A stretch of DNA of 64,000 nucleotides from assembly GCA_009741485.1 (NCBI GenBank), contig CM019217.1, forward strand, positions 36,255,255 through 36,319,254. The letters are read 5' to 3'. Shown here in pieces: positions 37,501 to 50,102 of this stretch. This DNA is from Malurus cyaneus samueli (taxonomy: Eukaryota; Chordata; Aves; Passeriformes; Maluridae). Each line of letters opens with the position of its first letter. Position 1 is the first letter of the stretch. The notes below the pieces were generated by a model, which had not been told where the DNA came from, did no database searches, and saw nothing but the letters and a program-made list of their open reading frames with translations. The translations under genes and the position numbers were made by a program.

Positions 37501-40500
37501 TAACAAGCAGTCTAGAGGATAAGCAAGGGAAAAATCTGTCTCTGTCAGCCTGCCAGGAATTGAGAAAAATAAAAAAGAACAGTTTACAGTGGAGCACAGG
37601 ATTATTGTTGCTCGAACTGGGTTTTGGCAAACCAAAGGACATCTTGAGTCATCACAAAACCATTTGCAATTCACCATGCAGCAACATCCAGAGAGAGAAA
37701 AATCTGGCCATAGCTTCCCCCTTTAAGAGATTAAAACCCAAATTTATCACCTTCCAGAAGTACACTGACCCATCACCAATCATTTGAACACCTTCCCCTT
37801 CTTCCCCCCATTACTTTGTGCATAATATTCTCCAGTCCGTTTCACTGCCGTTACGCTTTGTGTAAGGTAGTTAAATATTAATGGAAGCAACAAATAGAAT
37901 CCAGATTTTCTAACAAATGAATGCCTAACTAATGTGTTATGAACTCACGTCTGCTCACTGGTTGAATAAATATGCAGGCAGAGCAAACTCAGTATCACCC
38001 AGTGGTTCATCATAAAATACTTGCTGGGAGAGTCCCTGGACACGCACCTTACCAAGAGTCCAGCCAGGGCAGAGAAGTGGCTCAGAGCTGGAAAGCCACA
38101 CTGTGGTTCTGAGAACCGAACTCAGGAACAAAAGTGATACAGGATTGTGACTGTTTTATGTGAAGGATGCTCAGACTAGTTTTAGATGCTTTGTCCAAAA
38201 GTGAGTAAATTGATTTTTTTTTTGGTTCTCCACTTCAGAAAAAATGATAATTTCAATTAAGAAAGAACTGGTTTTGAAAAAAAAAAAAGCTATTTGCTCC
38301 TCTCTTCCTGCCTTGTTATTCCTACTATCTTTGGCATTTAAGAAAGTCTTTGAACCTTATTCCACTTCATTATTCTGAGCTGTGCCCTTCCTTTGTTTAT
38401 TTCTTGATTTCTTTCTCTTTCCTCTCAAGTAAAAGGTAATTTGTCTTACTGTGGTTAAAAAAATAAAAATAAAATTACTTCTAAATTCCCTCTCATTGTT
38501 TCCCAGCAGATGATGTTGTCTGTTTTATTTCTGTTAACTGCAGCCTAATTAGGATTTCCTTCATTTAAAGCATGTAAAAGTACTTGAGAGTTTTTTTTTT
38601 TTTTTAATAGTATTGTATTATTTCTAATGTACTCATATTGTGATGTATCCAATAATTTGAAGAATGGTGGTCATCAAAAATCAACAGAGGAATATTAAGC
38701 CTGTGTTGTGATCGCAACACACAGGAGAAAATACAAAAGCCATTTTCATAAAGTGAGTTTTTAAGAGAAGCATAACACATTCATCCAAGCTAAGCAAATA
38801 AACATAAATCAGAAAGAACAACCAGCCAACAGGTTAAGTTCTTCATTTTCCACTATTGAACAGTGCTGCTTTCACAGGATCACAGAGACAGCATTTAAAT
38901 CAAGATAAAACCTTGAAGCTCTCGGGTTGGTAATTAGAGCTTTGTGCTGTCTTAGAAAGTTTTTTCCTTCAGACAAAATAGATTCCATAGCAAAGAGCCC
39001 AAAGTCTGATATACATAATTTTTCTGGCAAATCCATGCTTAGAGCTAGGTAAAGAATTCTGCATCTCCACTGAGAAAAATCACATCCCTTTTTGAATGTA
39101 TCACTTTAAGATATGAAATATGAAAAATGAAAAAACATATGGTAGTTATTAATTGGGATGACCTTCATTAAATTAAACATTAAGGCATCAAAATTACTAT
39201 GCAGCTTCACAATGGCACATTCAGGAAAACGTTTTATCCTCTAATATTTGGACAGGCTGAAGCTGCTATTCATAAGGGTCTAATTTTCAGGTGGAACCAC
39301 AGCATCCACTTGATCCAGTTCAGTTTTCATTGTACAGTAGAAATTGTTGGCATAATTGAAATGAATATGCCATCATGGTCTGTCATTTCTTCTTGACTAG
39401 CTTTTTCATCAAATCAATCTTACTAGAATTAAAAATCTTCATTTTCTTCCAAAACCTCTGTTGTCTCTTCTTTCTCTACTATAAATAACAATTTTGTGTT
39501 CTCCCACTCTGACCATAAAGGTTTACAGTGTTAGCAGAAAAGTTTTATTCTGCTTCTCCTATTCCCACTCTTCCTTCCTGAACACACCATAAATGAGTGT
39601 AGATGTCCAGTTCACATTAGCTATCAAAGCTTGTATAAAATATTTTGCTCACAGTATACTTTAAATACTTTATTGTTTTATAGAAGATGGCTCAAAAATC
39701 TCATTCTTGAGTGTTTTCCTCCAGATCCTGTCCTCTCTTTCAATTCATACTTCATAGATACAACTTTTCCTTTTAAAAGTTATGCTTCTTTATTACTCTC
39801 CTTTTGACTGCATGTTTCCATCCATCTGGGGTTTTTTTCTGAGTCTATCCCAGATTACAAAATATAATTTATAAATTTTTACTAACCCATTTTGTTGCAT
39901 CTCTATAAATCTATCACAAATTTTTACATTATATATGTATTTAAGGTAATCATAAGTTAGGAATATTCGACATCTTTATTCAGCTACCTTTTTATTTTGA
40001 AGGACTCATGCCTGCTGCCTTCCAGCCTGTGTACTGTGCTACAAAGCATGGTGTAATTGGATTCACACGGTCCATAGCAGTAAGTATGCGTTTTCCAAAA
40101 GAATATCAGCAGCTCTTTGGGAGTATTCTGAAGCTTTTCATGTTCCTTCTCTATAGCCAAACAACTGGAACTAATTTTCTGAAAGAAAACAAAGTATCTG
40201 AAGCAGTGGAGGTTCCTTCCTTTCACAAAAGGATCCAAAGCATTTGTGTTCACGACCAATTTGAGACTTGGGTAGCAGAGAAAAAAGATGTTGCAAGTAA
40301 TTTAAGGACAGTGGGAAGAGTCCAAAAGCCAAATTCTAATCCAAATTTTAAAAACACTTTTTCAGAATCCCATCCCAGTCATTTAACATTTTGCTTTCCT
40401 TATTACTAGGTTGGTAACTTTTTTTACAATAAATAGGCACTAAAACGTACAAACGTGTTTAACTTGAACACATCATTTGTTCTTACCAACTCTTAACACT

Positions 40501-43278
40501 CTGAAAATGCAAAATGACACATTCAGGATAGGACATGTAGGATGACCATATTGTAAGTCTCAACCTCTGACGCTGAAGCTTTCTAGTTAAATTGAACAAA
40601 CACTGTAGTAAAATAACTTGGAGGGGAAAATTATGATTATTCTTTAATAGGTTAATCTTAAAGATAGTCTATTAATGTAAGATTTCCAATCTGATGTTTA
40701 GAACAAATCACCTGAAATTATACTTGGAATTCTCTATCCATATTTTATGCCCCCATCCCCACACAAATAGCTTATTTTTCAGATTAATGTAGAGAGAATA
40801 GTATGGATAAATGTTCCATATACCATGCTAAACACATCAAGAGCATGACACCTAGGTCTCCATTTTTGTTTTCTCATTATAAATATCACCATCTAAGCAC
40901 AAAGGCAAAACAGAGGAAATTCTGTCCTTAAGAAACATGAGAGTGCAGAGGAAAAAACAATGATAAACATAGTGAACTACAGTATTTACCAGGAAAGGCA
41001 GTACAGCCTGATGTTGGGCAGGTCTGCTACCTTACATCTCGGACTTCAGTTTCGTGTCTTCCCCAGACCAAAAGCGCAGGCCATCATACCATTAAAATGC
41101 CAGGTGACTTACAAATAGCTTAAAGGAGTCCTGTAAAATATTATTAAAGTAAATAGAATGCCATGTTTAACACTTATGGTTAATCTTGGATAGATCATGT
41201 ACAGTTCTTCACTTCTGGTCTATTGCTAAGAAAGTTCATCCAGCATTCAACACACATCTGGATGTTGGTCAGTCTTTGCCACATACACACTTTGGTAGGA
41301 CCACAAACAAAGGGTCCTACAACGCCCAGAACAGCCTGTGCTTCTTATTTTCATCATGTTCCTGAGCTACTTCCTGAAAAAAAACCACAGCTCGCAGGGA
41401 TTTTCCAGTGAAGGTGCTCAGTGATAGATTCATACCTTGGCAGGGACAACAGAGCAACTAGAAAAGTTTAGCATTAAGTTGTAGGGATAGAGAACAGATC
41501 CTATTTCTGTTGATGTGAGGAAGGTAAATACAGAATCTAAATTTTATTTATTCCAGAGTTTTCTTTTAATAAAAGAAGATCCAGTAAGATTGCAAACATA
41601 CATTTGGGAGAATTTCTTTCTTGTTTTTGCTATTTCATTATGCTAGGATAGTATTGATGACATGCTAGGAGCACTAGGAACAAAAAAATATTAGAAAATA
41701 ACAGCTGCATGAAAATAAGAGCTCTGATTTCTTGTAAAGTTGTTCTCCTAACAAAAGAAATGTAGGTTTTTTTCTAATAATCTAGTATGATTCCTAGAGA
41801 AAACATGCTTCAAACTTGGTTTTTGAAGCAAACAATCAGTCGTAACAAAATATCCTTACTAAGCAAGGCTGGTAAACCTCATTCTTTGAAAACTTACTTA
41901 CTCAATACTGTCTTTAAATGTTGATGCCTAACCCTTTCTCTTTTCTAGCTGGCGGCTAATATGGACAACTACGGTGTGAGACTCAACACAATTTGTCCAG
42001 GGTTTGTCAACACACCAATTCTTCAGTCAATAGATAAAGAAGAGAATATGGGACAATACTATTCATACAAGGATGAGATCAAAAATATGATGCAGTTCTA
42101 TGGTGTGATGGAGTAAGTCAAGTCAAATGCAGTGGGTTTTTGCCCTTTGTTGGTGAAGAAAAAACCACACAATATAATTTTCAGCAAAATTAAAAGGGAA
42201 ATGCTGCCTCAGATAAAATTCTATCAAATATGTTGTCCTGTTTACAAATAAAAAAGGGCTAAGGCTACTTCAAGAGCACAGTCTGCACAGTGATAGAACC
42301 CTTTTTGTATTCCTATTTTCCAGTAAAGTCCAAATCAAATTCTCAAATTAAATAGAGTGATTTTGGTTTTTAATAGCCCTGGATGTTCTCTCATGAATTT
42401 GTTTGATCAAACTTTTTAGATATAGGGTATACAATTTGCACTGAATTTTCACAAAATTTTCAAGTGAATCAAAATAGACCAAGAACTGACAGTAGCAACC
42501 ACCATGGATCAGATCAAAGAGTTACCTGGCCCATTAGAGTACTGCCAAAAGCAGACAGCTTGGACAGACTGTGAGAATATGACAAGTATAAAGTGATATT
42601 TTTAACACTCTTAGTTTCTAGCAATTAGCTTCCAAGCTGCTTCTGCATAGATGAAATTGTATGACTGCGTTGTTTCACCCATACTATCCTTATGTAACAT
42701 GTTTCACACCTATTGGACACAGCAAACTGCACATAAAATTATCCTTATGCTAATTTGTATGTCAGCTCTGCTACAGAAATGGGATAAATCAACAACAAAG
42801 AGCTGCAGAGGATTGTGCAAGGATTACTTCTGTCTGTTTCCCTGACAGACAAAGTTTGATAGGAAGACCAATGGCAGCTACATGTCCACAGGCATTTATC
42901 AGACTAGAGCAAACAAATGATAATTAGTAAAGTAGCCACTTTAGATGTATGCCCTAATTGAGGAGCCTAAATATCTCTCCCGAAACACTTATACCACCTC
43001 TGCTTTTTCTTAAAACAAATTTGCTTAAATGCCAGTTTTAACAAAATTCAGATATATAGATATCTACATTGAATTTCTTTACTTGTCCTTTTTACATGTT
43101 CTATTATATGATGACTCTGAAATAACTTATTTTTTTCAGCCCATCAATTATTGCTGAGGGACTGATAACAATAATTGAAGATGATACTCTAAATGGAGAA
43201 GTTATGAAGATCACAGCATCCCAAGGAATTCATTTTCAGCAATATGGCCAAACACCTTTTACATCATCAAAGAGATAA
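19493..43278 (+). CDS. HPGD: 15-hydroxyprostaglandin dehydrogenase [NAD(+)], seven coding exons
   Basis: HPGD oxidises the 15-hydroxyl of prostaglandins such as PGE2 to the 15-keto form in the cytosol, the first step of prostaglandin inactivation. It belongs to the short-chain dehydrogenase/reductase family. Joining 19493-19585, 19740-19863, 23812-23918, 34084-34180, 40003-40079, 41949-42112 and 43140-43278 gives 801 bp, 266 residues plus TAA, the same length as the human enzyme. Every intron is GT-AG, with phases 0,1,0,1,0,2. Visible motifs are TGGAQGIG at residues 11-18 (cofactor loop), Asp36 (NAD over NADP preference), NNAG at 90-93, catalytic Asn107, Ser138, Tyr151 and Lys155 (YCATK), and PGFVNT at 183-188. 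Phe185 and Tyr217, linked to substrate binding in the human enzyme, are also present. The ATG at 19493 has G at -3 and matches the [12 protein letters not shown] start of the family. All key residues are intact, so the gene should be functional. Confidence 0.97.
19740..19863 (+). CDS. HPGD: HPGD coding exon 2 (residues 32-73, split codon)
   Basis: Follows a 154-bp intron with a C-rich acceptor (CCCCCTTAG). It encodes VALLDRN, with Asp36 at the end of the second beta strand, and FIQCDVTD. It ends in phase 1 at a GTAGGC donor. Confidence 0.96.
19864..23811 (+). other. HPGD: HPGD intron 2
   Basis: A 3948-bp intron. Its first 130 bases lie in the CpG island and the rest is AT-rich. I see no repeat element or nested gene in it. 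Open frames such as 20845-21090 are short and unsupported. Confidence 0.85.
23812..23918 (+). CDS. HPGD: HPGD coding exon 3 (residues 73-108)
   Basis: Acceptor CACTACAG, donor GTAAGC. It encodes [13 protein letters not shown] and then Asn107, so it carries the NNAG motif and one catalytic residue. It ends in phase 0. Confidence 0.97.
24828..25687 (+). mobile_element. CR1 LINE copy, 5'-truncated, in HPGD intron 3
   Basis: Starts in the CR1 reverse-transcriptase C-terminal region (an [12 protein letters not shown] segment, then KDLGVLVD). It continues through the standard 3' part, including AGCCTGGAGAAAAGGAGGCTC, and ends in TTCCATGATTCTATTTT, the CR1 3' tail. It has the same orientation as HPGD and is broken by stops and frameshifts. 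Confidence 0.92.
31319..31341. repeat. Perfect 10-bp palindrome with CAGGTA cores
   Basis: TTACAGGTAA (31319-31328) and its exact reverse complement TTACCTGTAA (31332-31341) are separated by 3 bp. Each arm holds CAGGTA, the E2-box form favoured by ZEB factors. Another CAGGTG E-box follows within about 30 bp. Function is unknown. Confidence 0.8.
34084..34180 (+). CDS. HPGD: HPGD coding exon 4 (residues 109-141, split codon)
   Basis: Acceptor TATACCAG, donor GTGAGA. It encodes the helix and strand ending in [10 protein letters not shown] and carries catalytic Ser138. It ends in phase 1. A glycine-rich GNGGDGG loop precedes the strand. Confidence 0.96.
36222..36440. repeat. TTCCC/GGAAC/AGAAC pentanucleotide array
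   Basis: About 44 five-base units, mostly TTCCC, with GGAAC or AGAAC inserted at intervals. The first 50 bases are nearly pure TTCCC. From 36291 there is an 80-bp higher-order unit: 36291-36360 repeats at 36371-36440 with a single mismatch at the last base. TTCCCGGAA occurs 7 times and TTCCCAGAA 4 times. The 95-codon minus-strand open frame over it is a low-complexity artefact. Confidence 0.97.
37076..37095. repeat. Short (TATGC)4 repeat
   Basis: Four perfect TATGC units in HPGD intron 4, with related degenerate units on either side. Confidence 0.9.
40003..40079 (+). CDS. HPGD: HPGD coding exon 5 (residues 141-166)
   Basis: Acceptor ATTTTGAAG, donor GTAAGT. It encodes [20 protein letters not shown] and holds the catalytic Tyr151 and Lys155 of the YxxxK motif. 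It ends in phase 0. The open frame that reads on past 40079 into the intron is not coding. Confidence 0.97.
41949..42112 (+). CDS. HPGD: HPGD coding exon 6 (residues 167-221, split codon)
   Basis: Acceptor TCTTTTCTAG, donor GTAAGT. It encodes [13 protein letters not shown], then the CPGFVNT motif (PG at 183-184), Phe185 and Tyr217. It ends in phase 2. Confidence 0.97.
43140..43278 (+). CDS. HPGD: HPGD coding exon 7 (residues 221-266, stop)
   Basis: Acceptor ATTTTTTTCAG. It encodes the C-terminal part, including [18 protein letters not shown] and [12 protein letters not shown], and ends at TAA 43276-43278. The tail TSSKR differs from the human C terminus but has the same length. Confidence 0.97.
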
Positions 43279-44141
43279 ATAATTGCATTGGGCTAATTAC
43301 TCTTGGTTTTTCTTGAATATAAAAATTTTTGAAAAGAGTAATTTGGGGGGAAAACCGGTTGGTACTGTTTCTAGATCAGTGACAGTGTTCAAATATTTGC
43401 ATCCTAATAACAAAGAGATAAGTGAGAAAATCTGGTATGGGAAGATGTTACCACCCTATTCTGATTCCATGAGCACTAATAACAGTATTTATTTAGTAGA
43501 ATAAACATGCTGCTCTGAAGCCTTTTTAAATTATAATTTAGTAATAGGGGCCACTTTCATTCTGGTAGTTCTGGTCTATATACTCCAAGCATATTTTGGT
43601 GGATCTGACTTAGCTATAATTATTTTCATTGTCATGCCTACTTATTTACATCTTGAATTCTTCAGACCAGGAATTCAGTTGAGGAATCTAGACCACAAAT
43701 TGAGCCATAAGGGGTTAAAAATTCTTTTTTTCTTATGAAATATTCAATAGAACAAGAAGCAAAATTCACATTCCTCATCCTTATATGCAAGCGAACATGT
43801 TGTATGTCAAATAAGAAAGATTTTTAACTTCTTGGATTTTAGCTATTTATAAAATAGTTCAGAAATATTTTTGTTTTATAGATATATATATAGATGTGTA
43901 TGTGAATTTTCTCACTCTGTAAATACAAGGATGAATATTTTGGCACTGATTGAAATGTCTGCTTGCTCATTAAATCTTATTTTCTAAATCTTTAAATCTA
44001 ATTTCTTGCCTTGATTGATTGATTAAAATCTCAATTCAGTCCTGAATTATCTTTTTTTAATCATGTTTTATATATGTCCCTTTAAGTTTCACAGTACATA
44101 CTCTCAGATGTAGCATGCCATATACCGGTAATGAAAATAAA
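43279..44141 (+). other. HPGD: HPGD 3' UTR with candidate polyadenylation signals
   Basis: After the stop codon, possible signals are AATAAA at 43500-43505, ATTAAA at 43969-43974 (followed by a U-rich stretch) and AATAAA at 44136-44141. Which is used cannot be decided from sequence. The 3' UTR would be about 0.25 to 0.9 kb. Confidence 0.6.
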
Positions 44142-47100
44142 AATTGAGCTTCCTACCTCCTGAGCACTACTAGACCTTCTGAATCCAAATCAATCCCCAG
44201 CTATATTTATGCAACAAACCTTCACACTTCTGGGTTACATAACTAATGAAAATAATATTTTGCATGACAATTTAATTAGGCTCATAGCATAAGAAGATTT
44301 AATAGCTCCTGGGAAGGCTGGGAGGATAATATTTGCCCTTCTTAGGAGTACTGACTTTAATTTCACTGATCTTTGTTTTAGCATTGTAACTGAAGGAGCG
44401 GAAACAGTAGTACTTACCATCTGTGGCAGTCAGGGAGTGTGTGGGGAAAAGAAATGAAACAGAAACACCGACTTTGAATTACTCAGCATTCTACTAATGT
44501 ATTATTTTTGGTTATGTTAACACTGTTTTTAAGGACTATTTTGAAGGCACTCATGATACTGGCCACAGCTTTAGCATCCCTGACAGCATCTCTATATCCC
44601 TCTGCATTAAATACTACTATCTGATTTGGTGATAGTAGTTTATATGTTTGTCTCATCAAAAGCAGAACATTTCCCAATACATGGCAGAATATTGTCAAAG
44701 ATAGGATGTAGACATGAAATCAGCATGTGTTAGTTAGGTGCTGATGCTGATAAACATCTACCTCTGTGGGTCTCCTTGTAAAGCAGTATTTCAACTTAGT
44801 CTGGAAACAAGAGAAGATTTAATAATAACGACAGTACATGTAAAATGTAACCACCACCACATTAAGACAGTAACAACACCACATTAAGACAATAACTCAT
44901 CAGCTTCTCTTAGTAACATACTTCAAATAGTGATAGGAATTTTGCTGATGATACATTGCTGTCTTGACTACTTTTGCTCATCTCTGCTTCTTGTTATCCC
45001 AAAGGAAATACCGTTAAACAGGGTGGGTTTAACTGACTTTCTTAACTTAACTTAAAGGCCTGACTTTCTCAGGGGACCAGGGAAAGCATATATAATTTAA
45101 TAGTTTTACTAATAAAAGACCAGGAGTCCAATGTATGCTCCCTGGAGGAAGAAAACCAGAGACAAATATAAAGTTAATTACAGCTAATCACTTTAATCAT
45201 TGCACAATTTACTTGTGATATTGCGCTTGTATAAAAATCTAATTCTATGAATTAACATTATTCTAAGATTTCATTTATGTGGTAAATCAATTGTCATACA
45301 AGATAATATTAGATTCATAAAACATACAGTTAGACTCCAGGACACTTGAAAAATCTAAGCCTATATTTGGGAAAGAATTATAATATGTATGTATAGGTAT
45401 TTTCTTCTGGATTAATTTTGTAACTCAAAAGATAGATGTTTTCAAATCAAAGCCACATAGAAAACTTCAGGAAAGGCATAAACAGCACTGATTTCCATCT
45501 GATAATCTGATAAGAAAGTCTCAGAATCAAATAAACACTTAAACTAAGATAAATCTCAAATTATTAGCACATCTGGAACTCAACGAAAGAAACATGTACA
45601 AGTGAAGCAAAATCCTTGATGCAAATCCTAATGAGAAATATAGTCATCAAATTTCTACCTTTTAATTAAAGAATACCCCAAACCAAGCATTACAATTTTC
45701 CAGTTTCAGATAGTCTGAATTTAAACACATCTGAGGGTTTTATCTTCACAGGAAGAACAAGTCCTACATATATTTTGGAAGGGTTTCCTGTGAGACTTCC
45801 CCCCAACCTTTGGAAACCTTCCAGTATGAAAGAAAAAGAGCATATGTTTAATTTACAGGGAGAAACACCAGAGAAGCAGTAGGTAGAAACATGAGTTGAA
45901 GGCAGAAAGTGAGTTTCACTTTTTGCTCAAAGACTGTTTTGAAACTTCATCTTCAGTTGAAAGTCTTGACATAATTCCAAGACTTAATTTACTTTGCCTG
46001 AGAGGCCATAGTTTTTAAGAGAACTGTTCCAGTTTTGTAGGGAAACTCAGCCAAAAGGAAAAATAAATATTTTCAATGAGATACACTAATTGCCAAGAAC
46101 ATAAAATAACAGGCAATATTCTAGACTCGTATCATGATCACTATTTGGAATGAATAATCAACCCCGTGTGACACAAGTTTGCTTTTCAGTTGGTTCTTAG
46201 AGCTTCCAATATAATTTTTCTTAGGGGTAAAGAATAAATATTATTAATGAACTTATTTTTTTCAGTGCTTATGGTCTCACACAAAAGCCCAAATCATAAG
46301 CCATTTCAAACACTTTTTTGCACGACAATGTTAGTTTATTTGTATTATTTAATTCCTTAATTAAAGGCACTTCAGAGATACATAATCTACATAATTATGT
46401 GGATAATTCATTGCATTCTGTAAGTTCAGAATGACCTGGAATTAATTTGTGTTATGAGTGCCATCAAATCACATGTTTATTAATTTTGTGATAGAGGAGA
46501 TGAACCATGGAATAAAAAAATCCTTCTTACAGTTTCCTTAAGTTAAGGAGACTAGACTGTTTTCTCTGGTTTGTAACATAAGCTTTGCGAAGAGTAAACC
46601 AAAAATAAACTTCGATGAAACCAAAATGTGATTTCCACTGAAATCTTGAATATGGGACTAATCTTTAAAGGAACTGCGTTAGATATCTAATGCTATGGCT
46701 TTTGAGCAGGATGGAGCTCTTCTGACAGATAATGATTTCCTTCCTCCAGTGTTGAACTGCTCTAAACTTTCTGCAGGATGATTCTCCAGGTTGAACTTCC
46801 CTTTCAGCTAAGTCTATTTGCTTTGCATCAAGAGACACTGACAGTTTCCAGCTCCAGCTCCAGGAATCCAGACGGTGCAATGAAACTGAAGGATAATACC
46901 ATATGACTTAGATTTTTTGTTTCCCCCTCCAGTACAGAAAGGAACAGCTTAATGTCAGGTCAAATTTAAAATTACAACAGAAAGGAACACTAAACAAGAA
47001 GAGTTATGCTTCTTCTCTTTGGAGACAGTAAACAGGAAGAGAACAGATCAGGTAAAAATAAGGTGCAAAGAGGTTAAATGAGAATTAAAATAAGTAACTT

Positions 47101-48507
47101 AGCCCCACTGTTTAAGTGAAAGGCCATTACTATGCACTGTGGCCCAAATTTAAGTCTGAATGTTTTCTGATTTGTATAGAGACAGTCTAACACAGTATTC
47201 TCTCAGGAATTCTGAGGCGGAAATCAAGATCTTTGCATTAAAAATTAATCTTAATTTAAAAAAAAAATTGACTATTTCAAACAATCATTTAACAGAGAAG
47301 CATTTGAAACAGTTATATATTCAGGTCCTTTTATTGTTCACAAGCTCTGTGCTAATTCACTGCTGGCATCTGCTGGGCAAACTTTTCAGAGATTATTACT
47401 ACTACAGATGCGGAATTAATTTCTTGCTACAAGAATTGCAATTTTCCAGCTTTCCCTTTCATCAGGGGGTTCCTACCCCTCCTCCTTTCACACAGAAGGG
47501 AGGCTACATAGGACAGAATGATCATCTGGTGACAGGTCTGACATCTGGCCCAGGAATTCTGAATGGTTGAAGGCTCTAGATTTAACCTCATCAAGCAGAG
47601 ATTTATAGTAGTGACATGCTAGAAGAATGCCAAAGATCTACCTAATCCCTGATTTGTCACTCTGACCCTGCAAACTCCTCTGCATCTTCATATTGGACTG
47701 CCTTAAACACAAGCATTTCCGAAGTGAACTGCACTCCAACTGCATCAAAACACAGCTGTGCTTCTTCAGCAGCCACCGAGATAATTTTCACTTAATTCAC
47801 TGATTTCAGAGAAACTGTGAGGCCAGTTCTTTAGTTCACATGATGCTACACATCAAAGAAATGGCTCAAGGTATCTCAGCAGCTTTTTTCTTTTTCTTTG
47901 CAAATAAACCTTTCCTCAGCAGTCACCATCTTGAGAAAAGAAAGAAGAATAGGAAATCAGGCTCTCAGTCACACAGCTTTGAAGTCTTTACTGTAGGACA
48001 TGAGAATAAACACACTTCTGCTTGCTTTCAGAAAAGAAAGCACAAAGACAACTTTCAGTACACTTTCCCATAGCTGCAAACGAAACCCAGAGAAGAGGAA
48101 ATAAAGATATTTTTGGAATACTGGAATGTAAAACTCTTCAGAAAAAAATAGTTATATTTTATCTTATCTAGCTATTTAAATGACTAACACTTCAGCATCT
48201 TGGGCAGTATTTGACCTTGAGGAATTATTTCAGCAATCAACACTACAAGCAGTTAACGTCATGCACACATAAACAGCGCAGTTCTCAAGAAAGGGCCAGA
48301 AACGGGCAGAGAATACTGAATTATCTAGTACTTACTCTGGAAGAGTTCTTACAAAAATGAATCTACTTTGTTGTACAAAATCCTTCTGGCAATTTCACTT
48401 GAGATACAGTGTTCCTTTATGGAGCTTTTATCCTCTACATTTGTAAATCTGTTTAAATATACTGCACTCAGCAGTCTTACAAATTAGCTGATAAAACTAC
48501 CACCAAA
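44142..48507. other. Downstream intergenic DNA, no gene assigned
   Basis: AT-rich sequence. Minus-strand open segments preceded by AG occur at 46665-46885 and 47657-47790, but they are short, unrecognised and of a size expected by chance. No repeat element is clear. Confidence 0.45.
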
Positions 48508-49432
48508 GTTAGTGTTGTGGGTTAAAATTCTTCTCCTTTTGTTCCCTTTCTTTGGGAATTTTTTCTTTCCCATTTGTTGCTGGGATACACTAATTGCCGG
48601 GTCATCCTTTTAATTGCTGGGTGATTAACAAAGACAATGATACCTATGCCACACCCTAACGGTCGGGCCAAGCGCTCAGAGAGAGTTTTTTGCGTGGTGG
48701 GGGGGGGATTTGCAGTTGTTTTAGCTACTTCGCTGAGAGGAGGAGGTCTGCTTGCTGGCTGCTAGGGAGAAAGCTGGCCTGCCTTCTTTTCTGTGGAGAC
48801 CAGTATCCCTGCTCATTTGGGTTCCTTCTTGCTGCACCGTGGTTTTTCTCTCCTGTGCCTTGCCGTGGATTCCAGCTTCACGGGTGAGCTCTGTTCCATC
48901 CCGTTTCGCAGCCGCGGGATTGTGCTCGTCTCTTTGCCATCCTGGGTTTCTTGCTGTCCAGAGGAGCACCGAGATCAGCGTTTCCGCTGTGAGTTTTGCA
49001 GAGAAACTTTTCTCCACCCACCTCTGCCATTTTGTGTCAATCATTGGCGCTGCAGGAGATCTGAACCAGCCAGGACCCGCGCCACAGCGCCCCCTGCAGC
49101 CGCCGGAGAATCGCTGCACCCGCTGTGCCTGGCCAGGAGCCAACAGCGCCCCTGCCGACTGGGACTGTAACTGCACCAAAGGGGAGGCTGTGTCTCTGTA
49201 AGGCTGTCACTGGGTTTGGGACTGGGCTGGTTGTTGCTATTGTTATTGTTTCACCTTGTTATACATATTAGTAAAAACTGTTATTCCCTTTTACCCATAT
49301 TCTTGCCTGAAAGTCCGTGATTTTTTTCAAAGCTATAATAATTCGGAGGGAAGGGGGGGTCATATCCACCACTCCAAGGGGGGGTCCCAGCCTTCATTGG
49401 CAAACACCTGTCTTTCAAACCAAGACAGTTAG
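48508..49432 (+). mobile_element. Solo LTR, ERVL-like, with 5-bp target duplication
   Basis: The element spans 48513-49427 (915 bp) and is flanked by GTTAG on both sides (48508-48512 and 49428-49432), a 5-bp target duplication typical of class III (ERVL) retroviruses. It begins TGTTGTGGGTT and ends AAACCAAGACA, a TG...CA pair with imperfect inverted termini. The middle is GC-rich. An AGTAAA (49270-49275) about 150 bp before the end may be the polyadenylation signal, and the last part holds the GGAGGGAAGGGGG purine run. No internal retroviral coding sequence adjoins it. Overlapping open frames of 125-152 codons on both strands (48721-49201) come from the GC-rich LTR and are not genes. Confidence 0.88.
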
Positions 49433-50063
49433 CTATCAAAATTATTGCTGTTGTTTTGATTTAAGAGGGTTACTATACTTGGTACATATTAATGTAAGAC
49501 TAGAGAAAATGCAGTTAGCATTTCTTTCAATATATCTGTATATTCACACATATCTTCACTTACATGTACCTACTACACACTCACAGACTCCACATACAGT
49601 CTAAATTATCTTTTGTTCTACAGCAATATTGACCATCTATGCATGCCGATGGAAGTAGCAACTTCTATAAAAGTGGTGAAGCATTATTTCTTAGTCATGA
49701 TGTTTACCTCTCAAATCTGGTCTCTTAAGATCGTGAAATATGCTTAAGTCTGTATGAATTATATTTTATTGAGAGTGTTTTACATGGCTGAATTTGCAGT
49801 TTCATTTTTCTTCTCACTTCCTGAAATACATCAAAATTAGATTTGTTTTTTAATTTAAACACTCATATATTGGCTGATGTATACTCTTTGACATATTATG
49901 TAATGCCAAATTTCCTCAAACACCACCTGCTGAGGCAAATCTATTGTCTCATCTAGTATATTTTCTTATGTTTTATATACTATCATAGATAATCATAGTC
50001 ACTGAAAGGTTTGTGATGCAATACATGGGATACTTCCCAAATATTCCATGACAGAGTCTTTAG

Positions 50064-50102
50064 AATCATAGAATCACTTAGGTTGGAAAAGATATTTGAG
50101 AC
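50064..50102 (-). mobile_element. CR1 3'-end relic
   Basis: AGAATCATAGAATCACTTAGG followed by TTGGAAAAGAT is the reverse complement of a CR1 3' terminus. Only a few tens of bases remain before the sequence passes into an inverted repeat. Confidence 0.72.

Larger units (their letters stand above)
34181..40002 (+). other. HPGD: HPGD intron 4
   Basis: A 5822-bp intron with a pentanucleotide array at 36222-36440 and a four-copy TATGC tract at 37076-37095. The 37110-37230 stretch has a minus-strand AATAAA and looks faintly LTR-like. The rest is AT-rich and unremarkable. Confidence 0.83.

Noticed and set aside
40008..40409. 133-codon + strand frame as a separate gene
   Set aside because: Its first 24 codons are HPGD exon 5. 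The rest reads through the GTAAGT donor into intron 5.
47160..47570. 136-codon + strand frame
   Set aside because: It is AT-rich, with lysine, asparagine and leucine runs. There is no recognisable domain and no splice or promoter support, so it is consistent with a chance frame.
48721..49201. Overlapping open frames of 125-152 codons on both strands
   Set aside because: They lie wholly inside a GC-rich solo LTR with target duplications. No frame matches a known protein, and stop-poor GC-rich DNA explains them.
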